Shown here: piece by piece, positions 53,843-61,566 of the stretch
Layout of the letters: the number at the start of each line of letters is the position of its first letter
Numbering within the stretch: position 1 is the first letter of the stretch
Source: Synechococcus sp. CS-1331
GTDB taxonomy: Bacteria > Cyanobacteriota > Cyanobacteriia > PCC-6307 > Cyanobiaceae
DNA length: 64,000 nucleotides
Direction of reading: 5' to 3'
NCBI GenBank assembly: GCA_025127975.1
Contig: JAHLYQ010000018.1
Span: 1 to 64,000 of the forward strand
Program-made: the position numbers and the translations under genes
The notes under the pieces: model-generated
Database searches by the model: none
What the model was told of the DNA's origin: nothing
The model's input: the letters and a program-made list of their open reading frames with translations, nothing else

Positions 53843-54088
53843 GGGCGCACCGGCAGCACATGGACGGGCAGCGGGGCGCTGGGCGTGAAGCACCCGGCGG
53901 CTGCGGCGCGCCAGGGCCTTCTCCACTTCAGGGAGATTCCAGAGCAGGGTGGGCCGCTGCAGCCCAGCACCAGCGGCCCTGAAGTGATCGCCGGGACGCA
54001 GCACCCCATCACAGCGCAGCCGCAGCAGGGTGCGGTCACTGATCCGCAACGCCTTGCAGGCTTCCCGGGTGGAATGGGTGAACTCCAT
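53789..54088 (-). CDS. Small HTH protein, excisionase candidate
   Basis: A 99-residue protein. Residues 1-65 (FTHSTREACKALRISDRTLLRLRCDGVLRPGDHFRAAG, then PTLLWNLPEVEKALARRSRR) have the MerR/excisionase-like winged-helix order. The remainder is Ala/Gly-rich and only mirrors the overlapping VRR-NUC gene, so the functional part may be just the first two thirds. It lies beside the integrase and downstream of the phased motifs at 54232-54293, as expected for an Xis-type directionality factor. Confidence 0.65.
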   Translation of the reverse strand: MEFTHSTREACKALRISDRTLLRLRCDGVLRPGDHFRAAGAGLQRPTLLWNLPEVEKALARRSRRVLHAQRPAARPCAAGAPSGGDAAAAAEQSPGFFH

Positions 54089-54231
54089 TGCTCGTCATCA
54101 GGCGACTTGCCGGGACATTAACCGCAGAAAACTGCCATCAACCGCCCCATTCACGGGTATGTCGACATCTACCAATAGGTTCCCTTTCAGTAATCTTTGA
54201 AGATCAGGAGTTGAACCAGGTTCGTCATTCT

Positions 54232-54293
54232 GGGAACCCAACCGGTAACCCACTGCGGCGCAAGCCAAGGGCCCGGAACCCTGATGGGAACCC
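54232..54293. promoter_or_regulatory. Two phased pairs of GGGAACCC-type motifs in the gap before the HTH gene
   Basis: Four related 8-mers: GGGAACCC (54232), GGTAACCC (54244), CGGAACCC (54274) and GGGAACCC (54286). Each pair has a 12-base period, and the pairs are 42 bases apart, about four helical turns. The gap 54089-54398 has no gene. The array lies upstream of the minus-strand HTH gene and may be an operator, an excision site or an origin. Confidence 0.55.
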
Positions 54294-54398
54294 GATCAAC
54301 AGCTAAGCGGGATAACCAAAGGGGCGACAGACCGCAGGCATCAAGAGCGAGGCGGGGAGAGCATCGCCCTGATCAGTGCCTGCGCAAGAGCCGACGCA

Positions 54399-55940
54399 TC
54401 AACCTCGTGCGCTGAGGGCCATCAGCTGCCGGGCGAGGTTGAGCAGCTCTGGGGTGACCTCCTCGGGCAGACCAGCAGCAGGCGCTGCAAGTGAAGCCAG
54501 CTCAGGCAGCGGAATGGCCGCGGCCGGCAGCGGTGCAGCAGGCGCAATCGCAGGAGCAGGGCGCTGGCCCTCATCGAGCGCCTTCTGCAAGGCCATCCCC
54601 CGCTCAATCTGCTGGGCGGTCTGCTCCACCAGGTAGCGGCGGGCGTGGATCACCTCGCTGTGGCCCATCGCCTGGGCCTTGAGCGCTGTCGACCAGGTGG
54701 TCGTCTCGCGGGCGCGGATCGCCCAGGCATGGCGCAGGTCATAGGCCTTGCAGCGGCCCTGCACCGGCGGCGGCTGGGGCCGGCCCGGGAGGCTTCTGGG
54801 GTGATGCCAGCCGAGCAGCTTGGCCTTGATCTCACCAGCGGGCTTTGTGGCATGCCGCAGCCAGTGCACCACCACCCGGCCCAGGGCGGCGTTGTTCCAG
54901 AACTGGACGCCGCCGTCGCTGGCTTCCGCAGTGCGGATGGGGTAACGCCGGCGCAGCTCGGCCAGCATGGCCCTGGAGTGGACCACGTCGTTGAGGCGGT
55001 AGCGCTCCAGCCACGCCTCCGGCAGCGGCAGCGCAAAGCGGTGGCCGGTCTTGGTGGCCTGCTCACCATGGCTTTCGAACATGCTGATCTGCAGGAAGGT
55101 GGGCTCGACGCTGCTTTCGCCAGGCAGCCGCTCGATGTGCCACACCTCATGGGCCCGCAAGCCATAGCAGGCAATGACGGCCATCACCCAGCCCCGTAAG
55201 GGGTTTTCCTGCTGCACCTGATCCAGCCAGGCCTCCACCTCGGCCGTGGAGGGGATGAAGCGTGGGGCGGGCGTGCGGACCCTGCCGCTGGAGTTTTTGA
55301 GGCCCTCGAGCTTGGCGCGCAGCTCCGGCGTGGCGATGGAGACCCCCCGCTTGGCCAGGTAGTTCACCATCTGCACCACCCCGTGAAAGCTGCTGGTGTT
55401 GGTCTTGCGAGGCACCAGGGGCTGGGAGCGATCGCGGGCCTGCGCATCCAGCGACGCCGGGGTGTGCAGACAGAAGCGCTCCAGCTCCTCCGTGCGGGCA
55501 AAGGCCTCGTCAGGGAAGGCACGCCCGAAGTACCCCCGGTCGGTGAAGCAGGAGAAGGGGTTGCGGTCCTTGGCCTTGGGGCCACCGGGCGCAATGTCGG
55601 CTTTGATCAGCGATCTGATCTCTCCCCATGTCTGCAAGGGGCCGCAATCAGCAGGAGGTTGTTCACCCGGAGCCAGGTGCAGCCGCCGCCAGTCGAGCCC
55701 TGGCCCGCCGCGCAGCAGATTTCGCTGGGCCGCCAGCAGCAGCTCTACCAATTCGCCGAGATCACCATCCTGGTCAATCCGATAGCCGCGGGCGGACTGG
55801 CTACGACCACCTGCACGGGTTTCGTACACGTAGTAGTAGGGACTGTTCCGCCCTGGATGCAGCCGAATCCGGTAAGGACAGGCAGCAAGGCGTAAGCGAC
55901 AGGAGGCCTGCTGCAGAGCACTACGGGGCTGCATTAGCAC
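54399..55940 (-). CDS. int: Tyrosine recombinase (integrase) of the element
   Basis: A 513-residue protein (start 55940 or 55934). An N-terminal arm-binding-like part (YYYVYETRAGGRSQSARGYRI) and a core-binding part precede the catalytic domain. There the first Arg is in CYGLRAHEVW, Lys is in TKTGHRFAL, and the second Arg is in AYDLRHAWAIRA. GHSEVIHARRYL carries the closing His and the nucleophile Tyr. The usual first box-II His is Tyr in YDLR, a known kind of variation. A Pro/Ala-rich C-terminal extension of about 80 residues is unusual. Its place beside tRNA-Lys identifies the target. Confidence 0.9.
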   Translation of the reverse strand: MLMQPRSALQQASCRLRLAACPYRIRLHPGRNSPYYYVYETRAGGRSQSARGYRIDQDGDLGELVELLLAAQRNLLRGGPGLDWRRLHLAPGEQPPADCGPLQTWGEIRSLIKADIAPGGPKAKDRNPFSCFTDRGYFGRAFPDEAFARTEELERFCLHTPASLDAQARDRSQPLVPRKTNTSSFHGVVQMVNYLAKRGVSIATPELRAKLEGLKNSSGRVRTPAPRFIPSTAEVEAWLDQVQQENPLRGWVMAVIACYGLRAHEVWHIERLPGESSVEPTFLQISMFESHGEQATKTGHRFALPLPEAWLERYRLNDVVHSRAMLAELRRRYPIRTAEASDGGVQFWNNAALGRVVVHWLRHATKPAGEIKAKLLGWHHPRSLPGRPQPPPVQGRCKAYDLRHAWAIRARETTTWSTALKAQAMGHSEVIHARRYLVEQTAQQIERGMALQKALDEGQRPAPAIAPAAPLPAAAIPLPELASLAAPAAGLPEEVTPELLNLARQLMALSARG

Positions 55941-55973
55941 CTCCCCATCTCACGGAATGAGACGCGTGGGAGA

Positions 55974-55991
55974 TCTGTACCTAGGTACAGA
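55974..55991. promoter_or_regulatory. 18-bp perfect palindrome upstream of the integrase
   Basis: TCTGTACCTAGGTACAGA has no mismatch and lies 34 bases upstream of the integrase start. Each arm contains AGGTACAG, the sequence found twice at the left end (37602-37620). It may be the integrase operator, an arm-type binding site, or both. Confidence 0.6.
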
Positions 55992-56104
55992 AATGGGTCA
56001 AAAGGGGTCCGAAGTGGTCGTCTCGCGTCCTGACCTGTCGGATGTTGGCGATTCATGAGATCCAGCTCCCTGAGAGGGATCTGGGGCAGAATCGAGGCTG
56101 CGAC

Positions 56105-56153
56105 TGGAATGGGTCGCCTGAGATTCGAACTCAGGACCAATCGGTTAAAAGCC
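56105..56153. repeat. Right attachment repeat, inside tRNA-Lys
   Basis: Identical to 37505-37553. It covers the tRNA from the anticodon loop to the 3' end plus five flanking bases, so integration restored a complete tRNA gene at this side. Confidence 0.93.
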
Positions 56154-56181
56154 GAGTGCTCTACCGCTGAGCTAGCGACCC
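56110..56181 (-). tRNA. tRNA-Lys (anticodon UUU)
   Basis: A 72-base cloverleaf on the minus strand. The acceptor stem pairs GGGTCGC with GCGACCC and is followed by discriminator A. The D arm is GCTCAGCGGTAGAGC, the anticodon loop CTTTTAA, and the T arm CTGAG-TTCGAAT-CTCAG. CCA is not encoded. Its 3' part is duplicated at 37505-37553 by element integration. It is the element's integration target. Confidence 0.95.
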
Positions 56182-56279
56182 GCGCCCGCTGGGCACGTAT
56201 GGAACGTATCACCCAGCGGCCACATCCTCCAAGGGGGCCAGGGCAGCCGGGAGAATGGCCAAACCTCGTGCCCCAGTCC

Positions 56280-56816
56280 ATGGGATGTCTGACTGGCAGC
56301 ACTACCTGGCCTGAAGCCTGGCCTGAACCCAGGATTGATCCCCTGGCCTGGGTAGCGGATTCAGCAGTCGTCATTGGCGATGTGAGGCTCGCCGCCGGCG
56401 CCAGCCTCTGGCCCACCGCAGTGGCCCGCGGTGATGTCTGCCCGATCCTGGTGGGCGAGGGCAGCAACGTGCAGGACGGCGCGGTGCTCCATGGCGATCC
56501 GGACCAGCCCGTGACCATCGGAGTTGACGTCACCATTGGCCACCGGGCGGTGGTGCATGGCGCCACCCTTGAGGACGGCTGCCTGATCGGAATTGGCGCG
56601 ATCGTGCTCAATGGAGTCACGGTGGGCGCAGGGGCCCTGGTGGCCGCTGGCTCGGTGGTCACCAGGAATGTGCCCGCCGGTACCCTGGTGATGGGAGCGC
56701 CTGCCCAGGTGAAGCGCCAACTCAGTGCCGAAGTCCAGGCCGGGCAACGCCAGCACGCCCGCCACTACCGGCAGTTGGCCATGGCCCACGCCCAGGCCCG
56801 CAGGGAAAACGGATGA
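56280..56816 (+). CDS. Gamma-carbonic-anhydrase-family hexapeptide protein
   Basis: A 178-residue left-handed beta-helix protein: VADSAVVIGDVRLAAGASLWPTAVARGDVCPILVGEGSNVQDGAVLHGD, then IGHRAVVHGATLEDGCLIGIGAIVLNGVTVGAGALVAAGSVV. Zinc-ligand His residues are in VLHGD and IGHRAVVHG. It belongs to the YrdA/CcmM-like group; carbonic anhydrase activity is possible but not certain. A GTG 12 bases earlier is another start. It is the first chromosomal gene right of the element. Confidence 0.88.
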   Translation: MGCLTGSTTWPEAWPEPRIDPLAWVADSAVVIGDVRLAAGASLWPTAVARGDVCPILVGEGSNVQDGAVLHGDPDQPVTIGVDVTIGHRAVVHGATLEDGCLIGIGAIVLNGVTVGAGALVAAGSVVTRNVPAGTLVMGAPAQVKRQLSAEVQAGQRQHARHYRQLAMAHAQARRENG

Positions 56817-56892
56817 AGACAAATCCGGAATCCAACGGGCATCTGGGGCGGCACACTAATTAGGATCAGAGAATCCTGTTTCCCCACCTTCC

Positions 56893-57015
56893 ATGGACGC
56901 TCGGCTGCTGCTGGTTGTCGCTCCGATCCTGCTGGCTGCGAGCTGGGCCGTCTTCCACATCGGCCGGGCCGCGGTGGGCCAGCTGCAGTTGATGCTTAAG
57001 CGCGCCCGCGCCTGA
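56893..57015 (+). CDS. psbY: Photosystem II protein Y
   Basis: A 40-residue single-helix protein: [40 protein letters not shown]. The MD-R-L-VVAP-LLAA-WA-FNIG-like pattern and basic C-terminus fit PsbY, a peripheral PSII subunit near cytochrome b559. It is preceded by a short intergenic region and followed by the carotenoid isomerase gene. Confidence 0.85.
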   Translation: MDARLLLVVAPILLAASWAVFHIGRAAVGQLQLMLKRARA

Positions 57016-57060
57016 GGCTGGTTTGGGGCTCCTAGGGTCGGATCCCCAGCCCTTGCACCG

Positions 57061-58623
57061 GTGAACTCCAGCCCTGCTCCCCTTACCGGCGCCAGCTGGG
57101 ATGTGATTGTGATCGGCGCCGGCATCGGCGGCCTGGTCACAGCATCCCAGTTGGCTGCCAAGGGGGCCAAGGTGCTGGTGCTTGAGCGCTACCTGATTCC
57201 CGGTGGTTCGGGCGGAAGCTTCAAGCGGGCGGGTTACACGTTTGACGTGGGCGCCTCGATGATCTTCGGCTTCGGCGAGGAGGGCCATACGAACCTGCTC
57301 ACCCGCGCCCTGGCCGACGTGGGCCAGCACTGCGACACCATCCCCGATCCGGCCCAGCTCGAATACCACCTGCCCGGTGGTCTCAATGTGGCGGTCGACC
57401 GCGACTACGGGCGCTTCATCGCCGACCTCTCGGACCGTTTTCCCCACGAAGCCAAGGGCATCCGCGCCTTCTATGACGCCTGCTGGCAGGTGTTCCGCTG
57501 CCTCGACGCGATGCCGCTGCTGTCGCTGGAGGATCCGGCCTATCTGGCCAAGGTTTTTTTTCGGGCACCACTGGCCTGCCTGGGGCTGGCCCGCTGGCTG
57601 CCGGTGAACGTGGGCGACGTGGCCCGCAGGCATATCAGCGATCCGGCCCTGCTCAAGTTCATCGATATGGAGTGCTTCTGCTGGAGCGTGATGCCGGCCG
57701 ATCTCACACCGATGATCAATGCCGGCATGGTGTTCTCCGATCGCCATGCCGGCGGCATCAACTACCCCAAAGGTGGCGTGGGCGTGATCGCAGCCAAGCT
57801 GGTGGCGGGGCTCGAAAGCCATGGTGGCTCCATTCGCTACCGGGCCCGGGTCTCCCAGGTGCTGCTGGAAAACGGCCAGGCCGTGGGGGTGCAGCTGGCC
57901 AGCGGCGAAACCATCCGCGCCCGCCGCGTGGTTAGCAATGCCACCCGCTGGGACACCTTCGCGGGCGAGGGTTCCCCAGCTACCACCCTCGTAGACGGGG
58001 CCCATACGCCGGCGGCCGAAACCACCTGGCGGCGGCGCTACCGGCCCTCGCCATCATTTCTCTCCCTGCACCTGGGTATCGATGCCGCCCTGGTGCCCGC
58101 TGGCTTCCACTGCCATCACTTGCTGCTTGAGCGCTGGGAGGAGATGGAGGCTGAGCAGGGGGTGATCTTCGTGTCGATGCCCACCCTGCTGGATCCTGCG
58201 CTGGCCCCCCCCGGCCACCACATCCTCCACAGCTTCACCCCCAGCTCCATGGAGCACTGGCAGGGGCTCAGCCCATCGGCTTACCGGGCCAAGAAACAGG
58301 CCGACGCCGATCGGCTGATTGGCCGCCTGGAATCGATCCTGCCGGGACTCAGGGGCGCCATTCGCCACCGGGAGGTGGGCACGCCCCGCAGCCACCGCCG
58401 CTTTCTGGGGCGCATGGGCGGCAGCTACGGGCCGATCCCGGCGCTACGGCTGCCGGGGCTGCTGCCAATGCCCTTCAACCGCACGGGCATCGGCGGCCTC
58501 TACGCAGTGGGGGATTCCTGTTTTCCAGGCCAGGGGCTCAATGCCGTGGCCTTCAGCGGTTTCGCCTGCGCCCATCGAATCGGTGCAGACCTGGGCCTCA
58601 ATCCCTGGCGCCTGCCGGCCTGA
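57061..58623 (+). CDS. crtH: Carotenoid cis-trans isomerase (CrtISO/CrtH)
   Basis: A 520-residue flavoprotein that converts poly-cis-lycopene to all-trans lycopene. It has the FAD-binding start VIVIGAGIGGLVTASQLAAKGAKVLVLERYLIPGGSGGSFKRAGYTFDVGASMIFG. It continues with SVMPADLTPMINAGMVFSDRHAGGINYPKGGVG and closes with GIGGLYAVGDSCFPGQGLNAVAFSG. The GTG start follows psbY by 45 bases. With crtL at 25860 it forms part of the carotenoid pathway. Confidence 0.93.
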   Translation: MNSSPAPLTGASWDVIVIGAGIGGLVTASQLAAKGAKVLVLERYLIPGGSGGSFKRAGYTFDVGASMIFGFGEEGHTNLLTRALADVGQHCDTIPDPAQLEYHLPGGLNVAVDRDYGRFIADLSDRFPHEAKGIRAFYDACWQVFRCLDAMPLLSLEDPAYLAKVFFRAPLACLGLARWLPVNVGDVARRHISDPALLKFIDMECFCWSVMPADLTPMINAGMVFSDRHAGGINYPKGGVGVIAAKLVAGLESHGGSIRYRARVSQVLLENGQAVGVQLASGETIRARRVVSNATRWDTFAGEGSPATTLVDGAHTPAAETTWRRRYRPSPSFLSLHLGIDAALVPAGFHCHHLLLERWEEMEAEQGVIFVSMPTLLDPALAPPGHHILHSFTPSSMEHWQGLSPSAYRAKKQADADRLIGRLESILPGLRGAIRHREVGTPRSHRRFLGRMGGSYGPIPALRLPGLLPMPFNRTGIGGLYAVGDSCFPGQGLNAVAFSGFACAHRIGADLGLNPWRLPA

Positions 58624-58638
58624 GGGATGGCCTCGGGC

Positions 58639-59289
58639 TCAATGCAGCTGGCGGTAGACGGTGCCCAGCCCCCGCAGGATGAATTCAACTCCAATTGCCA
58701 GGGTGAACAGACCCATGATCTTGGTGAATATGCTGAGGCCCGCCTCACCCGCAAATCGCACAATTCGCGTGCTGAAGCTGAACACCAGATGATTTACTAG
58801 TACTAGGGCTGCGATTGCGGCAAGTAAATTCAACTTGGCTGTTGCTTGATCGGCCAGATTGGCGAAGAGAATCACGGCTGAAAATGTGCCGGCGCCAACC
58901 GTCAGCGGGATGGCAATCGGTACCACGGCAGAGGCGTAAAGCTGGGCATCACTTCCGCAATAGGCTTGGTCTTTGATATCAATTGCCTTGATATCTAGGG
59001 CACTGGGCTGGCGTGATTTCATCATCTCAAGCCCCACGCCGGCGAGTAGCAGGCCGCCGGCAATCTGAAAGGAACTGATCGAAATCCCGAAGAAATCCAG
59101 CACCGCAGTGCCAACTAACATGAACAGCACCAGCATGGCGAGGCAGGCCCCACTGGTGATCAGGATCATGCGCTTGACCTTGGCGCGAGGCAGGCCGTGG
59201 GTTTGGGCCAGGAAGGCACCAATTGCCGAAACGTTATTGCCGATTGCCAGCAGACCGATCAAGTAGTGCTGAAAGGTGCTCGGTTCCAT
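58639..59289 (-). CDS. MarC-family membrane protein
   Basis: A 216-residue protein with six helices: IGLLAIGNNVSAIGAFLAQT, LITSGACLAMLVLFMLVG, and later VVPIAIPLTVGAGTFSAVILFA. The last carries the MarC PLxxGPG-like motif in variant form. The C-terminal helices LVLVNHLVFSF and LFTLAIGVEFILRG follow. The function of MarC proteins is unsettled. Its ATG shares a base with the end of the decarboxylase gene. Confidence 0.85.
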   Translation of the reverse strand: MEPSTFQHYLIGLLAIGNNVSAIGAFLAQTHGLPRAKVKRMILITSGACLAMLVLFMLVGTAVLDFFGISISSFQIAGGLLLAGVGLEMMKSRQPSALDIKAIDIKDQAYCGSDAQLYASAVVPIAIPLTVGAGTFSAVILFANLADQATAKLNLLAAIAALVLVNHLVFSFSTRIVRFAGEAGLSIFTKIMGLFTLAIGVEFILRGLGTVYRQLH

Positions 59290-60691
59290 CAGTGATGAAA
59301 GGCTTGCTCATCCTGATTGGATTCGGGCAGGGGGGCGGACAGACCTTCAAACCACTGGACGGCCCGGCGAATGTCATTCAGCAGCTGATCGGCCATGTCC
59401 CGGCTGAAGCCGGCCCGCACCACAAACCTCAACACCGCCATCTGGGTGCAATCGGCGGGCATGGTGTAGGCGGGCACCTGCCAACCACGGGCGCGTAATT
59501 TCTCAGACAATTGGAATACGGACCAATTTTCAATTGCCGGATCCAATTGCACTGCAAATACCGGAAGCTGGCCAAGGGGATGGCTCACCAGCTGGAAGGC
59601 TGAAAGCGCGGCTATCGAGTCGGCAAGATAACAGGCGATCGCCTCAAGAGTTGCCATGCGCTGGCTGTAGCCAGCGTGGCCCAGATGGAGGAAATTGAAA
59701 TATTGGGCCACCACTTGGGCGCCCGGCCCGGCCTGGAGAAGTTCATGCCAATGGTGGGCATCTGGCCGCCGAGATAGTTGACGTTGAAGCGCAGCTCCTC
59801 TGGCAGGGCTGCCTGCTCGCGCCAGAGAACCCAGCCCACCCCGGGCAACACCCCGCCGTACTTGTGGCCGCTGGTATTGATCGACTTCACCCGCGGCAGG
59901 CGGAAATCCCAAAGCAGATCGGGCGAGTTGAAGGGTGCCACAAATCCACCAGAGGCCGCATCCACGTGTATCGGGATGTCCAGACCATCGCGCGCCTCAT
60001 GTTCATCCAGGCAGCGCTGAATCTCGGCGATGGGCTCATAGCTGCCATCGAAGGTGCTGCCCAGAATGCCCACCACGCCGATCGTGTTCCCATCGCAATG
60101 GGCCGCAGCCTCCTCGCCGTTGAGCTGGAGCCGCTGGGGCGTGATCGGCACCAGACGGGGCTCCACATCGAAATAGGCGCAGAACTTGTCCCAGCAGATC
60201 TGGGTGTTTGAGCCCATCACCAGATTGGGGCGCCGGTCATCCAGCCCCGCCGCCTGCCGCCGCTGGCGCCAGTGCCACTTGAGCACCATGCCGCCCAACA
60301 TGCAGCCCTCACTCGATCCCGTGGTGGAGGTACCAACGGTCTGGTCTGGATTCTCCGCATGCCAGAGGTTCGCCAAGATCCGCAGACAGCGCTCCTCAAG
60401 CTCCGCCGTCTGGGGATATTCGTCCTTGTCGATCATGTTCTTTTCAGCGCACTCCTGCATCAGCAGCAGTGCTTCAGGCTCAATCCAGGTGCCCACAAAG
60501 GTGGCCAGATTGAGCCGCGCGTTGCCATCCAGCATCAGGTGATCGTGCACCAACTGATAGGCCAGATCGGCCCCCAGGCCCGATTCAGCCAGTTGATCGC
60601 GGGGAATCTGGGTTGGCAGATTCCGCTGGGAGAAGCGATGGCCCAGTTCGGAGTTCAGATCCAAACCAGCTGGACGATTGGGCAGGCTCAC
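59289..60691 (-). pseudogene. gad: Glutamate decarboxylase disrupted by a 5-bp duplication
   Basis: A PLP enzyme converting glutamate to GABA, read in two frames. The first (60691 to about 59731) has VGTSTTGSSEGCMLGG, HVDAASGGFVAPF, the PLP Lys in SGHKYGG and MPTIGMNFSRPG. The second continues from AQVVAQYFNFLHLGHAGYS to ESNQDEQAFHH at 59289. A tandem CCCGG-CCCGG (59722-59731) adds five bases at the junction; removing one copy restores the normal NFSRPGAQVVAQY. Otherwise the gene is intact and full length, so the break is recent or a sequence error. Confidence 0.88.
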
Positions 60692-60748
60692 CGATCAGGC
60701 GCACACAGGGGCAACGCAACCTAGGCCTGGCTGCATAGGCTGGCGAGT

Positions 60749-61033
60749 ATGCCCAGATTCCCCCCACCCAATTCCGCAGATCTGGCTCGCTACCTAGAGC
60801 AGCGCGGTGAGCTCGCCAAGCCCTGGATGCTCCAGTTGCTGCGGCTAACCAAGCTCAAGGAAGCCAAGGACAGCATGGATCCAGATGCCTACCTGGCCAG
60901 CCTGCAGGAGGCCCATGCCGATCTGATGCGACTCGGCGAATTCTGGAAGGGCCGAGAGCAGGAGGTGTTCAACGGCAAATACCAGCCTGCCGAACTGATC
61001 GAACCCCTGCCCGGCTCCCTAGAGGATCGATGA
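60749..61033 (+). CDS. Small helical conserved-looking protein
   Basis: A 94-residue hydrophilic helical protein: LARYLEQRGELAKPWMLQLLRLTKLKEAKDSMDPDAYLASLQEAHADLMRLGEFWKGREQEVF. It reads like cyanobacteria-specific small proteins of unknown role. Its stop overlaps the next ATG by four bases, coupling it to the membrane protein. Confidence 0.75.
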   Translation: MPRFPPPNSADLARYLEQRGELAKPWMLQLLRLTKLKEAKDSMDPDAYLASLQEAHADLMRLGEFWKGREQEVFNGKYQPAELIEPLPGSLEDR

Positions 61034-61566
61034 AGGCAGCCCTGGGCCCAGCAGCCCCCGTTAGTTACCCGATGGCACCGCTGATCCGACTCACCCTGAT
61101 CGGCCTCTACCTCGCTTTGGTCGCCCCCTTGCCGCTGCTGGCCAGCGGCGCTGTGCAGGAAGCCCTCTGGCTGGCCCTGCCGCTCGGATTTGCTCTGGTG
61201 CTCGCGGCCACCAGCGAGCAGGTTGAGCTCAGCGATGGGGGTATCCGCGTTGGCCATCCACCCTGGTGCGCCTGGCTGCTGCGCCGGGGCTGGAACCTGC
61301 CCTGGACGGCCATCGGGGCGCTCACGCCGGTGACCACGAGCCAGGGGGGCCGGGTGTTCTACGTGCGATCAACTGACGGAGCTGCCTACCTGCTGCCCCA
61401 GCGGGTTGCTGGCTTCGAGGAGTTTCTTGGCCGTTTCTCCAAGGCCACCGGCCTGGATACCGGCTCGATTGGCAGGATCAGTCCGCCCTGGACCTACCAG
61501 CTGCTGGCAGTCCTCAGTGGCGCCATGCTTGTGGGGGAATTGGCAGTTGCCCTGGCGCGAGGCTGA
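61030..61566 (+). CDS. Membrane protein with a PH-like soluble region
   Basis: A 178-residue protein. Two N-terminal helices (LIRLTLIGLYLALVAPLPLLASG, ALWLALPLGFALVLAAT) are followed by a beta-rich segment (EQVELSDGGIRVGHPPW, LPWTAIGALTPVTTSQGGRVFYVRSTDGAAYLLPQRVAGFEEF). A final helix is YQLLAVLSGAMLVGELAVAL. The strands resemble bacterial PH-like domains. No function known. It is convergent with the response regulator. Confidence 0.7.
   Translation: MKAALGPAAPVSYPMAPLIRLTLIGLYLALVAPLPLLASGAVQEALWLALPLGFALVLAATSEQVELSDGGIRVGHPPWCAWLLRRGWNLPWTAIGALTPVTTSQGGRVFYVRSTDGAAYLLPQRVAGFEEFLGRFSKATGLDTGSIGRISPPWTYQLLAVLSGAMLVGELAVALARG

Larger units (their letters stand above)
37505..56153. mobile_element. 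18.6-kb integrative element inserted in tRNA-Lys(UUU)
   Basis: Bounded by a 49-bp perfect direct repeat (37505-37553 and 56105-56153) exactly 18,600 bp apart. The right copy lies in the intact tRNA-Lys gene; the left copy is the displaced 3' tRNA fragment. A tyrosine integrase lies next to the tRNA, the classic layout of tRNA-targeted elements. It carries a RecE/RecT/SSB/Rad52 set, nucleases, regulators and toxin-antitoxin and Fic genes. It has no capsid, terminase, portal, relaxase or obvious replication initiator. A satellite-like, tycheposon-like or decayed prophage element is most likely. Confidence 0.92.
55941..56279. other. Right end of the element and tRNA region
   Basis: This gap holds the integrase promoter, the 18-bp palindrome, the right attachment repeat and the tRNA-Lys gene, then about 90 bases before the carbonic-anhydrase-like gene. 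No protein gene is seen. Confidence 0.7.

Noticed and set aside
54232..54293. Phased motifs as coding sequence
   Set aside because: Frames across this region are short and carry no conserved sequence; the spacing pattern is better explained as binding sites.
37554..56104. CRISPR array or cas genes within the element
   Set aside because: No set of regularly spaced repeats and no Cas motif was seen. The WYL protein alone is not evidence of CRISPR.
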